A program made the position numbers and the translations under genes. A DNA stretch of 28,551 nt. It comes from Bimuria novae-zelandiae CBS 107.79. Taxonomy: Eukaryota > Ascomycota > Dothideomycetes > Pleosporales > Didymosphaeriaceae. Location of the stretch: the NCBI GenBank assembly GCA_010015655.1, contig ML976690.1:685015-713565 (forward strand), written 5' to 3'. Positions within the stretch are counted from its first letter, which is position 1, and the number at the start of each line of letters is the position of its first letter. The notes beneath the pieces were generated by a model. The model saw only the letters and a program-made list of their open reading frames with translations. It searched no databases and was not told where the DNA came from. Shown piece after piece: positions 1-10,601 of the stretch.

Positions 1-80
1 AATCGCATCTTCAATTGCCCCCATATTGGTGGAGTTACGACGCGTCAAAGTTAGTGAGTCATTCAGTCTTTAGGTGTTGG

Positions 81-123
81 GTGGCTCGTTACGCGAAGTG
101 GCTCGGCACGCGCACAGACACGT
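81..123. repeat. Isolated terminal inverted repeat of a pogo-type element
   Basis: This 43-bp stretch aligns over its whole length with the right TIR of the pogo-like element at 6361-6403: both contain two direct units and end in the same CGCGCACAGACACG block. It is followed by TA (124-125), the expected target duplication. It therefore looks like the right end of another, related copy whose body lies left of the window, or a lone end. The two internal units are GTGGCTCG here and GTCGGGCG in the other element, so it belongs to a different subfamily. No matching left TIR was found in 1-80. Confidence 0.7.
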
Positions 124-125
124 TA

Positions 126-945
126 TTCGAAATTCGAGTAAGCATTTTGCTATCCGGGCTGGCTCACAGCATCGCAATGCGTAATACGTTCAAGCTGCGC
201 TCGTGGACAGCACCAGGGCTAGATCGAATACATTATAGCGGTAGAGCACCTTTGTCACAAGCTCGGTCGACATTACACTAGTGTACGAGGGATTAGGATA
301 ACCAAAAGCGGCAGGTCAAAATATCAGATGGTGTGGAACAGTCAGGCTCGTACGATGCTCTCCGTATTTGCAGGTAGTGGGGCATTGGTTCTGCTATCAC
401 TGTAAGTGGCTTTGAAATTTCGATAGTTCAGTCGCGCGAGTGATAGTGACACCTGAATGGATGTAGCGCCAGTGGCGGCTAGTAAACCATGTTAGTGTGG
501 TAGCCCGGCCCCTAGGTTCTAGAAGACTGATGGAGCGTCATCCCGGAAGACTTCAACACTGATTGCTGCAAGGGACCCATTCGGGTTTCTCGCGCGTCCT
601 GGACGCTAGCCATAATTGTATTAGTGCGTGAGATTGTATAGGAAAATGGGCTGTAGTCACGGTGAACATTTGATAAAATTTTCGCACAAAGTTCTGCGAG
701 CGACTTCTTGCAAAGTGATGACAGAGTGATAGATTTCTTTTGTAGTTTGCAATGCCATAATTCAATGGCGCACGATGATTTCGATTCTGTAAATATCACG
801 CAGTGGCGCGAACACATGCTACAAAGATGACGAAGTGTGATACGACGTAGGATTCTCAATTAGAACAGCACACCAGCATGGATGTATCTAGTACGAAAAC
901 ATGCTATTTCCAAGGTTTCACTACCTCCGTGCAAATCTGCAATAA
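126..945. other. Intergenic, no supported gene
   Basis: About 0.8 kb of base-composition-normal DNA downstream of the LysM-WSC gene. Open frames of 70-115 codons occur on both strands, but they lack recognisable domains and several begin at non-ATG codons. No RNA gene, repeat or terminal repeat is visible. The first part probably holds the 3' UTR of the minus-strand gene that stops at 946. Confidence 0.5.
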
Positions 946-1710
946 TCAGAATGTAAACAACCCATTCCTTGCAGCTGTGCCTGTCTTCGCGGGTGTAGTT
1001 GAAACGGCATCTTTCAAAGTCGTACCGGTCATAGAACTTGAAGTGGTCGATGGCTGTGCGCGGTTTTCTAGGGCCTCGAATACGTTCAAGAATCCGGTTC
1101 CACCACACATTGTATTCTTGTCTCCGGTACAGGGTTTATTGCAGTCGGTCTGGTTCTTGGCCGCATCGCCAACCACAGAGTTGCTGCACCAGCACTGGTT
1201 GCCCTGTTGCACGCCAGCAAAGTTGTAAGCCCGGCGATAACAGGTTTGCTCGCATTTCGGAATGCTAAGGGCTGCGTCTCCATTCGGATTCATGTTTTGT
1301 TCCAGGACAGGCGATCTCGGAGCCTGATTCTCGACATAACATCCCCGGCTCCTCCAAGCTGTCGGGCTTGGTCCGAGGCTGATTGCCGTCTTGGTTGTGG
1401 TCGGAGCAGTCTTGCTCGATGAACTGGTGACAGTTTGCGTCTCGTTGTATTTCGTTTGCGTAAGAATGCAGTACGATTGACCCAGGCTGAAAGGCTCGCA
1501 GTTCAAGTCCACATCAGGATTCCACTCATGGAATACTTCAGGTGTCAGGCCGGCCCACCTACGGATTGTTTCGCAAGTTTCAGATCCATCGTTGTCATAC
1601 CACACCATGCAGTCTTTGACCGTGTCGGGGTTACGTCCGAAACCAGGAGCGCCCTGAGAATACGCATGGCGAGAAAGGGCAGCGAAAGCAACGAGAATAG
1701 AAGGCTTCAT
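946..1710 (-). CDS. Secreted LysM + WSC domain protein
   Basis: A single-exon gene of 254 codons starting at ATG 1710. Residues 1-19 form a signal peptide ending near AYSQG. Residues 34-81 are a fungal LysM module: cysteines at 34, 46, 71 and 81 and the hallmark EWNPDV. A Ser/Thr linker (92-112) leads to a WSC domain at 122-212 with eight cysteines (QCWCSN, MCGGTGF). A Ser/Thr-rich tail follows, with no hydrophobic GPI-type end, so the product is probably secreted. LysM binds chitin oligomers; WSC binds glycans. A role at the fungal wall or in chitin shielding at a host interface is inference. It is the only host gene here without an internal stop, although a RIPped pogo element begins 252 bp upstream of its ATG and has displaced whatever promoter lay further out. 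Confidence 0.88.
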   Translation of the reverse strand: MKPSILVAFAALSRHAYSQGAPGFGRNPDTVKDCMVWYDNDGSETCETIRRWAGLTPEVFHEWNPDVDLNCEPFSLGQSYCILTQTKYNETQTVTSSSSKTAPTTTKTAISLGPSPTAWRSRGCYVENQAPRSPVLEQNMNPNGDAALSIPKCEQTCYRRAYNFAGVQQGNQCWCSNSVVGDAAKNQTDCNKPCTGDKNTMCGGTGFLNVFEALENRAQPSTTSSSMTGTTLKDAVSTTPAKTGTAARNGLFTF

Positions 1711-2417
1711 GGTTGGTGATGGTGCAACAAATTGTATGAGTGGTGGGTAACGAGAAGCGCCTGGAGGTTCTTCCAGATGGATTATCGTAGCTGACGAGCG
1801 ACCTCTTGAGCTGAGATAAGCTCACTGATTCGTGGCAGTCGCGTGCAGTGTTGCGAGAAAGGGTTTCAGGTGCCACTGAAATGTGGTTACACAGTACACG
1901 CTGGTTGATCCTTTAGAGTGACTATGCGTCCATACTCTTTCTAGCAAGGCCCAGCGCTGCTACCGTGTCTGTGCGCGCAACGCCCGACTTCGCGCAACGC
2001 CCGACCCCAGCCATTTTGCACACATCTTCCACATCACACAACTCCACCATCATGCCAGCCATTGACGAAGCGATTGCATACATCGATAGCCTAGCTTTAG
2101 GCGAAAAATTCGAATATGCAAAAGTAGCAAAAATGTACAGCGTTAATCGCATAACCTTGTCGCGCCGACACCAACGCGTGCAGCGCCCACGCGTTACTAA
2201 GGACTCTAACTAGTGTACACTTAGCCCACACCAAGAAGCTAAGCTTGTGAGGTATATAAAGGAGCTTACCGAGCGACGCCTACCACCTACGAGATCTATA
2301 ATACGAAATTTTATGTCTAAATTAGCTACTAAGGACGTCTCTAAAAGCTGGGTTACGCGCTTTATTAATTGCAATAAGAATAAGCTTACATCTTAATAGG
2401 CGCTAGTAATAAACTCT

Positions 2418-4725
2418 ATCCCCCGCACCGTCAAAATCGCACACCCACGGACTACCTGGTGAGCGCCAATCAGAGCGTTGCTTAGCTCAACTCTAGAGAG
2501 CTATCGTGATAATAGTAGAATAATAATTTAAGCTTCGAATCCCGCACAAAACGCGTTTTTCTTTTTATAATTAATAATACATAGTGCTATATAAGATTCT
2601 AATTTAGTGCGCTACACTAAATATACGAAACCTTGCGGCCTAAGGCCTTAATTGCCAACTACTCCACCAGCTGCCTGGCAGCCTCTCTCTATATACAACG
2701 ACGACGTCGGCAGCGCCCACCTGCCTACTGGCATAGATGCCACTAATCCTTTTGCCTTGTTTAGTCTCTTTTTTGACGCCGCACAGCTCGAAAAGCTAGC
2801 CCTACATACGAACCAACACGCAGAGCAAGTACGAGCTGAGGATGCCGCCCAGGGCAGGCCACACGCCCGGGCGTGGAAACCGACGTCGAAAACTGAGCTC
2901 TACACCTACTTGGCCATCCTTATGTATATGGGCGTACACCGGGAGCCTACAATCGAGGAGTACTGGGGGAAGCTACACAAAAACGCGCCTACTCACTCCA
3001 TCAACAACTACATGGCCTGTACGCGCTGGCAGCAGCTCAATCGCTACATGTACTGTACAGAAGCTCCGCAGTCGTTCAAATCGCCATTTGGGCGCGTATG
3101 GGATCTCTCTAAGCACCTACGCTCGACATCCTCTACTGTTTGGCACGCTAGTAAGCACCTCTGCGTTAACAAAGCTATTATTAGGTTTACTAGGCGCGCT
3201 AGCAAAACTATCGTTATTAAGTTAAAGCTAACGCCTAAGGGCTTTAAAATCTAGTACCTGGCGTCTAACGGCGTTGTACTTAACTAGCTTTTCTACGCAA
3301 AAGGCGCCACCTAAGGCCTTATTAATTTTAACGTTAATATCCTTAAGATAGCCAAATTTACGCCTACTAAAGCCATGCCTCTTACTCTCGTCCTTGCCTA
3401 AGGCCCCAATGGCCAGCGCTTGTTCCCCCCAGGGCGCCACATCCTCTAGATGGACAATCTCTTCACGATAATCTCGCTACTCGAATACCTAAGGGAGCAA
3501 GGCGTTAGCGGCGCTGGGACAGTGCGCACCACCAGAATAGCCACCAAGGAGAGGTGGGAGACCGGGGTTACACACGAGGGTTTAGCTAGTGGTGCTGGGT
3601 CTCTATCCTCGCGCAGGGCAGGGCCGCCAAAAGAGCAATTTAACAGCAATTTAATAAAGCTTAAGACGCAATTTACGCCTATAGCGCGATAAGGAGAGGC
3701 GTTCTTTAAGGTCTCTAGTAACAACACTATACTAGAGATGGCCTGGCGGGATGCCCAGGTGGTCCTTTTTGCCAGTACTACCGCTGACGGTAAGTTTGAG
3801 GATGTCCCCACCAAGCCAAAACCTACTAATAATAGTCGCCACCTAGGATTGCAAGTTGTTTAAAGCCTACGCCACCACCCCGCCGACGCCGCTATAAACA
3901 AGAAGCTATACGAGGAGGCCTTTAGTAGCGAGAAAATTAAGTAGTTAGGTATCCTTAAGCTCGTTAACAGCTATAATTACTATAAAAGTAAGGTAGATTA
4001 ATTTAACTAGCTCCGCGAGCCCTACTTAACGTAGTAAGTACGCTAACGCACTTAGATACTACTCTTCTACTTCTTTATTAATTTAGCTCTTAATAACGCG
4101 TATAGGCTCTTGTCCTACTCGTCGGCGTACAAGACAAAACGCAGTAGGCACAAACGCTTTATATATAAGCTAATTAAGTAGCTTTTTAAGCGCGGGGCTA
4201 GGCTTTCTAATAGATTATTAAAGCGCTGGAGACTTAACAACGTTAAGGCTAACGACGAGAGCCTACACGGCGCGCTAGTTAAGCTATACGCCTAGGCAAA
4301 GCCCTATATTACCTACTTAGAAAATAGGCGTAAAAGTAACGGCGCGCGGCCTGCTAGGGTGCCTCTCTTAGTAACTATAGGTAATAGCCGTCGACGAGTT
4401 TTGACGCCTCGAACAACCTACGGCTGTAGGCTCTGTAGACTGCCTTTATATAGGCCTAAGCTACGCCCTAAGTGCTAGAACGAGCACCTGCACCGCGTAG
4501 GGACTATTAAATTAGTTAACACTAGTATAAGCTCAACAATTAAGTAATATACTATAATTAACTTAATTACTATTAATTATAGCTACAAATAAGGCGCCCT
4601 ACGAGAATCCCTATTAAATTTCACTTAGAGCCATTAGTTTTGGTGTTTAACGCTATCGCCGACATCCATCCGATTGGTTAACACAAGGTGGTCCGTGGGT
4701 GTGCGATTTTGACGGTGCGGGGGAT
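2418..4725 (+). mobile_element. piggyBac-like element nested in the pogo transposase gene
   Basis: Terminal inverted repeats begin CCCCCGCACCGTC. They are 38 bp long with one mismatch (2420-2457 and 4686-4723), and a weaker match continues for about 20 bp to a shared CCAATC block. AT flanks both sides (2418-2419, 4724-4725). Removing the element plus one AT rejoins the pogo transposase in frame at exactly the expected motif (INSI then RYNANLVAKYSLYF), which fixes the duplication as 2 bp. The coding frame inside is a piggyBac-type transposase. Canonical piggyBac elements use TTAA; none is at these borders. Confidence 0.85.
2652..4547 (+). pseudogene. piggyBac-type (DDE_Tnp_1_7) transposase, RIP-inactivated
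   Basis: The first part is open for 200 codons (2652-3254). It contains a segment typical of fungal piggyBac transposases: TYLAILMYMGVHREPTIEEY, then RWQQLNRYMYC. The first catalytic region reads CVNKAIIRF where the family has VDEA, so the catalytic Asp is now Asn. Downstream come VNSYNYYKSKVD, in which family members keep the last conserved Asp region, and a C-terminal cysteine-rich finger (CRLC, PKC, EHLH) near 4425-4490. Stops are mostly TAG at former Trp or Gln positions. The listed start is the beginning of the open stretch, not a proven initiator: it is a TTG. Confidence 0.82.
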
Positions 4726-6405
4726 ACGCTATAACGCTAATTTAGTCGCTAAATACAGCCTGTATTTTGACCTTCTGCAACATAAAATATCCGAATACGA
4801 TATACAGCTGTTAGAAACGTACAACATGGATGAAAAAGGCTTCGCAATTAGAGTGATTAGCAGGTTAAAAAGAGTCTTTAGTAAAGACGCATATAAACAT
4901 AAACGCGTTAGTTTAGCTCTTTAAGATAAATCTCGCGTCTAGGTAATAGTGCTAGCGTCAATTTGCGCTAATAGAAGTATATTACCGCCATCCGTTATAT
5001 ATCCAGCAAAGAAAGGAGATGTACAAGCTAGCTAGGTTAAAGATATCTACCTAGGAACTTATTAAGTCTATTTTACAACCTTACCTATAGGCTAGACGAA
5101 TAATGATATTGGCCTTGCGTGGCTTAAGCAGGTGTTTAATTGTTACACCAAACTCAAAGCACGAAGGAAATGGCGATTGTTAATAGTAAACGGTTACAAT
5201 AGCCATGTAACGATGGATTTTATCAGGTTCTGCGATGACAATAAGATACTACTATGTATCTTTCCTCCACATTCAACTCATACGCTCCAGCCATTAGATG
5301 TAGTCGGCTTTAGTCCTCTAGCAACAAATTACTCACAGGAACTCACAAATCGCCTCTATATAACACTTAGATAAATCCCTATTAAAAAAGAGGACTTCTT
5401 TTTAATATTCTAGGCCGCCTAGTTAAATATATTTACCTAAGAGTTAGTTCTTAGCTCATTTAAAGCTACTAGCATATCACCACTTAATTCTAAGAGAATA
5501 CTCTAAAGATTTAGAACATTAACACTAGATAGCTCCTAGTTATCTAAGACATCAGGTTCATGTTACTCTAGGGGGACTAGCCTAAAGTAGAAACGCTAGT
5601 ACGCAAATCTGCAAAGGATATACACTCTTACAAGTTAAAAAAAGTTCTTTGCACCCTCCACCACCTAGTGGCTTAGAATAAGCTTATCTACCATGAATTA
5701 GAGGGTGTAAAGGATGCCCTAAGGGAGAAAAAAAAAGGTCTCTATAAAGAGGAAAGTTTTGCCTTTACAGCAACACGAGGAGTACTATAGAGGTGCTGTT
5801 TTCTAGTCACCACGTGCACGGAAGGAGGCAGAAGTAAGATATAAGGTATTTAAGGACGTTAAGCGTTAAGAGGAGCTTGCAAAAGCTAATAAGAAGCAAA
5901 TTTAATATAATAATAAGCTACTTAAAGAAAGGCTAAAGGATAAAAGGCGTGTAAAAAAAAAGGCAGCTAAATTAGTGCGTAAAAAGGAACTAGCTAAGCT
6001 AGCTACTAAAAAGGCTAAACGCGCAGCTAAAAAATAACGCTAAAAGGAAGCTCGTAACGCTTAAAAAGCTCTATAATTATCCTAAAAAGGCAATAGGAAG
6101 GTTTTAAAGCTAGTAATTAGAAATTAGAAGCGTGTGTAGCGTGCTAGGGCTGCTATAGCTAGCGCGTTATCTAATGTCGCTCTAGCTGCATAACCCACTG
6201 TAATTAACTCTCGCGGCCGCCCTATTAATTGGCCAAAATAGTATATATAAGATAAAATTATCGCATGAATTCAGAGAGTGCTCTAACAAAAAATCTCGTA
6301 ATAATCTATTTTTTACGTAGCTGTAGAGCTTCATGTTTGCAATCGCTAACATACTGCCAAGTCGGGCGTTACGCGAAGTCGGGCGTTGCGCGCACAGACA
6401 CGGTA

Positions 6406-6688
6406 GCCGATGGATCCCGCGAGTTTCGGTGGGCCCTTGAACTACCGGTAGTACTATGTGTTCTCCACACCTGTCGCATCAAGTCCCTCTATTCGCATGA
6501 CTCCAGAGAGAGACCATTGTCTTCTGATTGCTAAGAAGCGAGTAAAATTTCTCAGGTCTGGTGCGTTCGCCGTTGTTACGCGCGAGTGCCGGTTAAACGG
6601 GAAGCGGAGTTTGTCCGAAAGTAGCAGGCACGGATGCAGGGCGCATGCGGGGCGTACCACGCCGCAGAGCCGCATTAGCTAAGTAAAC
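6406..6688. other. Unique spacer between two transposons
   Basis: About 280 bp of GC-normal DNA between the right TA of the pogo element and the left TA of the next element. It has CpA/TpG at ordinary frequency, so it is not RIPped. Short open frames of 70-89 codons on both strands show no known motif. It is probably part of the original intergenic region between the LysM-WSC gene and the 2EXR gene. Confidence 0.6.
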
Positions 6689-6842
6689 TATCGGTGGTTT
6701 CGTAAAATCCCGCTACACATGTGACCTGGGCGCTTGTTAGGTAATCGCTTCCTGCGCGTCATTTGACCTCACCTATTTTTCTGTATAATTAGATGCCGTA
6801 TATAAATTTATTCTTTTAAATAATACCCTGCTATTATCCTTA

Positions 6843-9020
6843 AGAGTTATTATAATACTAGCTAAAAGTTATAAACGTAAAAGTACTTAAATATTTAAGG
6901 GAGGTAAAAATTTACATTAGGCAATATAAGTAGCTAAAAAATTACGTATAATAAAATTATCTTATAAAAAGGTTTTTAAAAAAGTAAAGGCTAGGGCACT
7001 TTTATAAGAGATAGTAAATAAAACTAATTATATAACTATTACTAAGGTAGCTAAGGCAAAGTAACTTAAAAATAAAAATATTAAAGAGTAAAAGATATAC
7101 TTAGAGGATAGCCTATTATTAGCCTAGCTAAGTTCTTTTATATAATAATTAGATAAGGAACTTACTAAAGTAATTAATAAAACTTATATAAGGTGTTACT
7201 ATAAAGCGTACTATAATAATAAGATAGTTAATAGCGTAGAGGATAGTAATTATAAGTGATTACTTAGTAGTCTAATAGCAAGTAAGGTGTAGAGATAGGC
7301 TAATAGCGTTATTATAAAAATAAGCACCTAGGAGAAAGTCTCTATTAAAAGTTTTACTATTATTATATATTTAAGTTAAACTCTAGTAAAGAATTATATA
7401 GTAAACACTCTTAAACGTAGGAAAAGTTATTTATATTTTACTAATATAAAAACTAGCGTAAAAGAGTTACTATAATTAGCGCCTTTAGGGGCTGCTACGT
7501 ATATAAATTTTAACTTAATACTACTACTAAAGTTATTTTAGGTGTCTATTTTAAGTTAATTACGTATAAGTAGCCTATAAGGCTCTTAAGTATAATTTAC
7601 TACTACTAATTACTAACTTGCTAAGCTACTAAACGTTATAGTAATTAACTAGATAGGTAATAGGCTAGCTATCTAAATATAGGACGCGTGGAGGTGCCAG
7701 GACACTATGTGCTCGAACTACGCCCATGTGTGCTACTTTTAGCGTACTAAATCGTTGCTAGTGCGATTCTCCGATCATATGCCCGTCAAGGGCAATATAG
7801 TCGCCATATAGGCCCGCGAAGTGTCGCTGCAAAGGTGTATAGTTACAGAGTCGTTAGACAACGTTTGGTTAATAATAGCGAGGTCTCGTAGGCAGGCTAG
7901 GCGACGGCGGAGGAGGAGCGACTCTAATAGTAAACTTATAATAAAAAATATGCTTAAATTGCTAATCGCGTCTATAATAAGTTAATTAACATAAATTTAG
8001 CTATTTTAAAAATTACTTACTTAGTAGCAAGAATTTAATTGCCTACTAAATAACCTACTAGTTTTAACGTAGGATCTATTAACTTATAGTAACGTAAAAG
8101 AGCTTTACTATATAATACTACTTTTCTTATAGTAGTAGCTTAATAAGGGTCTACACAAAGATCGCAAAGATATAAGAAAAGTCTTTATTATAGTTAAGAA
8201 TAATAAAATTAATATTAATATACTTATAGATCCCTTAGAGGCTAGCATGCTATATACCTTATAGTAAAAGATATAAAAGCTACTACTACCTTTACTACTT
8301 AAATTTTAAGTATATGCTATCTAATAGCAGCGTAGATTTATAGGACTAACTTTAGAGTAAAAAGCTTAGTGCCTAGAGAATATAAAGAAAGAGAAAGAGC
8401 GTGTAGAGCAAAAGGAGCAAGAGAAGTAAGAGGAGAATAAGGATAAGAAGAGCTTATTTATATAATAAATATAAGAAGTTGCTAAAGCTTATAGCTAGGT
8501 TACTAACGTTAATTTTATAGTTACTTATACTTTACGCTCTAGTTATATTGTTAATTACTCTTAAATAGGGCGCATTATAAGTACTTTTATTAGGGGATTT
8601 GCGTTCTTTATTTTACTAATTTTAGCCTATAAAAGTTAATTTTAAGGAATTTGCTGCCTAAATATACATATATTATATTAACTTATTAATAGAATTATGT
8701 AGAACTGTAACGTAAGTAAATTAATACTAGTAAATAATAAGTCCGCACAGGCTACTATCGTTAGTCTTAGTAATATTTACACTTAATAACGCGTTAATTA
8801 CTCAAGTCCTCTATCTATTATTGTCAGATTAGAGGGCAATCTTGATGAGATGGAAAAGTGATTGTTTATTGATTTTTGCGTTGTGGGAGGTAGCATCTTC
8901 TATATGACCATAAAGACATCCCTTGCTTTGTTGTGTAACGTATCTCATGCAAGGGAGGAATGTATCTCATGCAAGGGTACTAGTGCGCCAGCCACCTTGC
9001 AAGCGCAAAGGACCATGTAA
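6843..9020 (+). pseudogene. Long degraded ORF of unknown family inside the TIR element
   Basis: Reading one frame from 6843, no frameshift is needed to a TAA at 9018-9020. The only interruptions are TAA, TAG and a few TGA codons, as RIP of Gln, Trp and Arg codons would give. Recognisable pieces are a charged coiled-coil-like run near 8385-8450 (KEKERVEQKEQEK) and a cysteine motif near 7680-7735 (DAWRCQDTMCSNYAHVC). The latter is followed by SDHMPVKGNIVAI and a basic run RRQARRRRR near 7885-7915. The cysteine segment resembles repeat-associated fungal hypothetical proteins, but I cannot name the family. Whether coding extends past about 8870 is uncertain. A second structural or accessory protein of the element is the simplest reading. 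Confidence 0.5.
8940..8977. repeat. Duplicated 16-mer
   Basis: GTATCTCATGCAAGGG occurs at 8940-8955 and again at 8962-8977, 22 bp apart. The copies lie in a patch of normal base composition just before the convergent stop codons of the two ORFs of the TIR element. No function is evident. Confidence 0.7.
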
Positions 9021-9037
9021 TCGGACAATTATACACC

Positions 9038-9985
9038 TCACACCTGCCAGCCTAAGTAGCTAAAGTACTTTCTCACCCGCTCGTCGTTATAGCAACCCTC
9101 CTGTACACCTAGCTCTAAGAAATATAAGAAATCCTAAAAGATAGGCGCTTTCTAGAAGTTCTTTTTTATTTATAACTTTAACGCTTTAAAGCTCTACTTA
9201 ATTAGATTTATATTAGATAAGTACAGTAATAGGTACTTAAGTACTACCCTAGCATCTATATCAAGTTATTAAATTTTAGCTAATTAATAAATAAATACGT
9301 TATTTATTATAATTACTAAGCGTAGCCCTAGGTATGGCGTGTAATATAGTAGCACTTTACTAATAAAAAACGCCTTTATTAATTCTACTATAATTACTCC
9401 CTAATAAATAAGATAATTAAGATACTTATTAATATTTATAGCTAGTAACAAACTCTACTTCTCTAACCTCTATACTAAGTATAAGATCTAAACTAGTATA
9501 TTTACCTCTAATTAGGCGTATTTTTAATTATTTATACGCTTATTATAAGTGCTCTTATCCATTACTATTATTATTTTTACCTTATACGCTAGCTAGTAGC
9601 AAGCTCTAAATACTTAATAAAGGACTACGTTACGCTTAGCTACTACTTTAGTTATTACCTTTTAACTCTACCTTATGCTAGTAAGAGTCTCCTATATAGT
9701 TATCTATAAGGCTTTTACGTTGTACTTATTATACAAGAAACTCTGTATCTTATCTAGGTAAGTATTTAGCTAGCCTAGCAGTAACTCTTTAAGCTTCTCG
9801 CGATAGTACTGTAATAATAATAGCAGCCTGCCTTATCGTACGTAGCTTGGCGGGTAAGGTTACCCCTAATACTCTAAACTAAGTTAAATCCTCCTAATTA
9901 TTATTTTAACTACCTTTATATCTCTCTAGATTTAGGTGTCGCTAATATTATTATTTAATTAATTAATTATAGCTTATAATACTGT
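9038..9985 (-). pseudogene. Tc1/mariner-type (DDE_3) transposase, RIP-inactivated
   Basis: Read on the minus strand, the N-terminal part (near 9950-9800) has a helix-turn-helix-like stretch (LATPKSREI) and GNLTRQATYD. The C-terminal half has the typical DDE_3 run: YYTPYLGLRLVIIINNVFIY where the family has PGPRSVIVLDNASIH, so the catalytic Asp is replaced by Asn. It is followed by VVLKYLLLYLSNINLIK, equivalent to EYLPPYSPDFNPIE. It ends with GCYNDERVRKYFSYLGWQV and a TGA at 9038-9040. Stops are TAG/TAA throughout. The N-terminal limit is approximate. It lies adjacent to the right TIR, as expected for the gene that mobilised the element. Confidence 0.75.
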
Positions 9986-10157
9986 TAGCAGTAACCTAGC
10001 TTTTCTATAAGTTTTTATTAAAAACTTTTAAATTCTTATAATATATTAAAAAGTTAATATTTAGCTAGTAAATCCGTGTTTTAAATGACGCGCGGGAATC
10101 GATTACTAATGCGCAGGGCAGGTCACATGTGTAGCGGGATTTTACGAAACGACAATA

Positions 10158-10601
10158 GTAGATTTGCGTACTTCAACATCAACTAGACCAAGCCTACTCA
10201 AGATAACTTCCTATTTTGGGTTCTCGCTTCACCGGACAATGCATCGGAAATCAACGACTGATTTTCCCATCAATCAATTCTTGTTGGCTAGTGAGGTCTT
10301 ATCGCGGAATTTGCTTGTGATATTTAGCCTCGGTCAATCCTTGCATCTTGTTTGAGAACTACTCTTTCTTTTCTTGTCGCTAAGGCGGGGCGAACTTCCT
10401 GTTACTCGAGTGGCTCGAATCTTTTCGCGCCCTGAGTTAAGATTATTTAGTTCTTGCAACCGCGCCTAACTGAACCGAACATAGCTGCATCCACATCTGC
10501 ACTCTTGAGAAACGAAACGAGCTGGTAATACTCACAACTCGCACTTGTCTCTCTCACGTGCCAACAAACTTTGGGCTACGTCTTGGCAGAGATACAGCAG
10601 C
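10158..10601. promoter_or_regulatory. Upstream region of the 2EXR gene
   Basis: GC-normal, non-RIPped sequence between the TIR element and the ATG at 10602. It would contain the promoter and 5' UTR of the 2EXR gene. A short open frame at 10164-10355 shows no domain. No defined promoter element can be assigned with confidence. Confidence 0.4.

Larger units (their letters stand above)
2052..6250 (+). pseudogene. pogo/Fot1-like DDE_1 transposase, broken
   Basis: The frame starts at ATG 2052 (MPAIDEAIAYIDSL), with a psq-type helix-turn-helix (KVAKMYSVNRITLSRRHQ), followed by a CENP-B-type DNA-binding segment (RYIKELTERRLPPTRSIIRN). The catalytic core resumes after the piggyBac insert: YNMDEKGF near 4825 carries the first Asp. 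The second catalytic segment, near 5180, reads LLIVNGYNSHVT, where the family normally has LDGH, so the Asp is lost. FPPHSTHTLQPLDVVGF follows near 5265. A Lys-rich tail ends near 6250 in SRGRPINWPK. Dozens of TAG/TAA codons interrupt it, at former Trp or Gln positions, as RIP predicts. It cannot encode transposase. Confidence 0.88.
1961..6405 (+). mobile_element. pogo/Fot1-like DNA transposon, complete but RIP-inactivated
   Basis: The element spans 1963-6403 and is bounded by 43-bp terminal inverted repeats (1963-2005 and 6361-6403) that differ at one position. It is flanked by TA at 1961-1962 and 6404-6405, the target duplication of the Tc1/mariner/pogo superfamily. Each TIR holds two direct copies of CGCGCAACGCCCGAC (left: 1974-1988 and 1991-2005), probable transposase-binding units. 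The body encodes one plus-strand transposase, split by the piggyBac-like element at 2420-4723. Without that insert the element would be about 2.1 kb. It sits just upstream of the LysM-WSC gene. Confidence 0.92.
6689..10157. mobile_element. TIR element (Tc1/mariner superfamily) with two convergent ORFs
   Basis: Long terminal inverted repeats start near 6691 and end near 10155. They share the core TTTCGTAAAATCCCGC and continue, with small indels, for about 70 bp to a shared GCGCGTCATTT. TA flanks at 6689-6690 and 10156-10157 fit a Tc1/mariner duplication, although the outermost 6-8 bp align only with a one-base gap. Inside are a minus-strand Tc1/mariner transposase relic beside the right end and a long degraded plus-strand frame in the left two thirds. 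Almost all of it is RIP-saturated; GC-normal patches remain at about 7680-7920 and 8820-9040. At 3.5 kb it is roughly twice the usual size of such elements. Confidence 0.78.

Noticed and set aside
512..859. A 115-codon minus-strand frame downstream of the LysM-WSC gene
   Set aside because: It has no signal peptide, domain or repeat relation, and its composition is compatible with chance.
946..1000. An extra 3' exon giving the LysM-WSC protein a GPI-anchor tail
   Set aside because: The only GT...AG pair near the stop would make an intron of about 25 nt, too short for fungi, and no hydrophobic tail follows.
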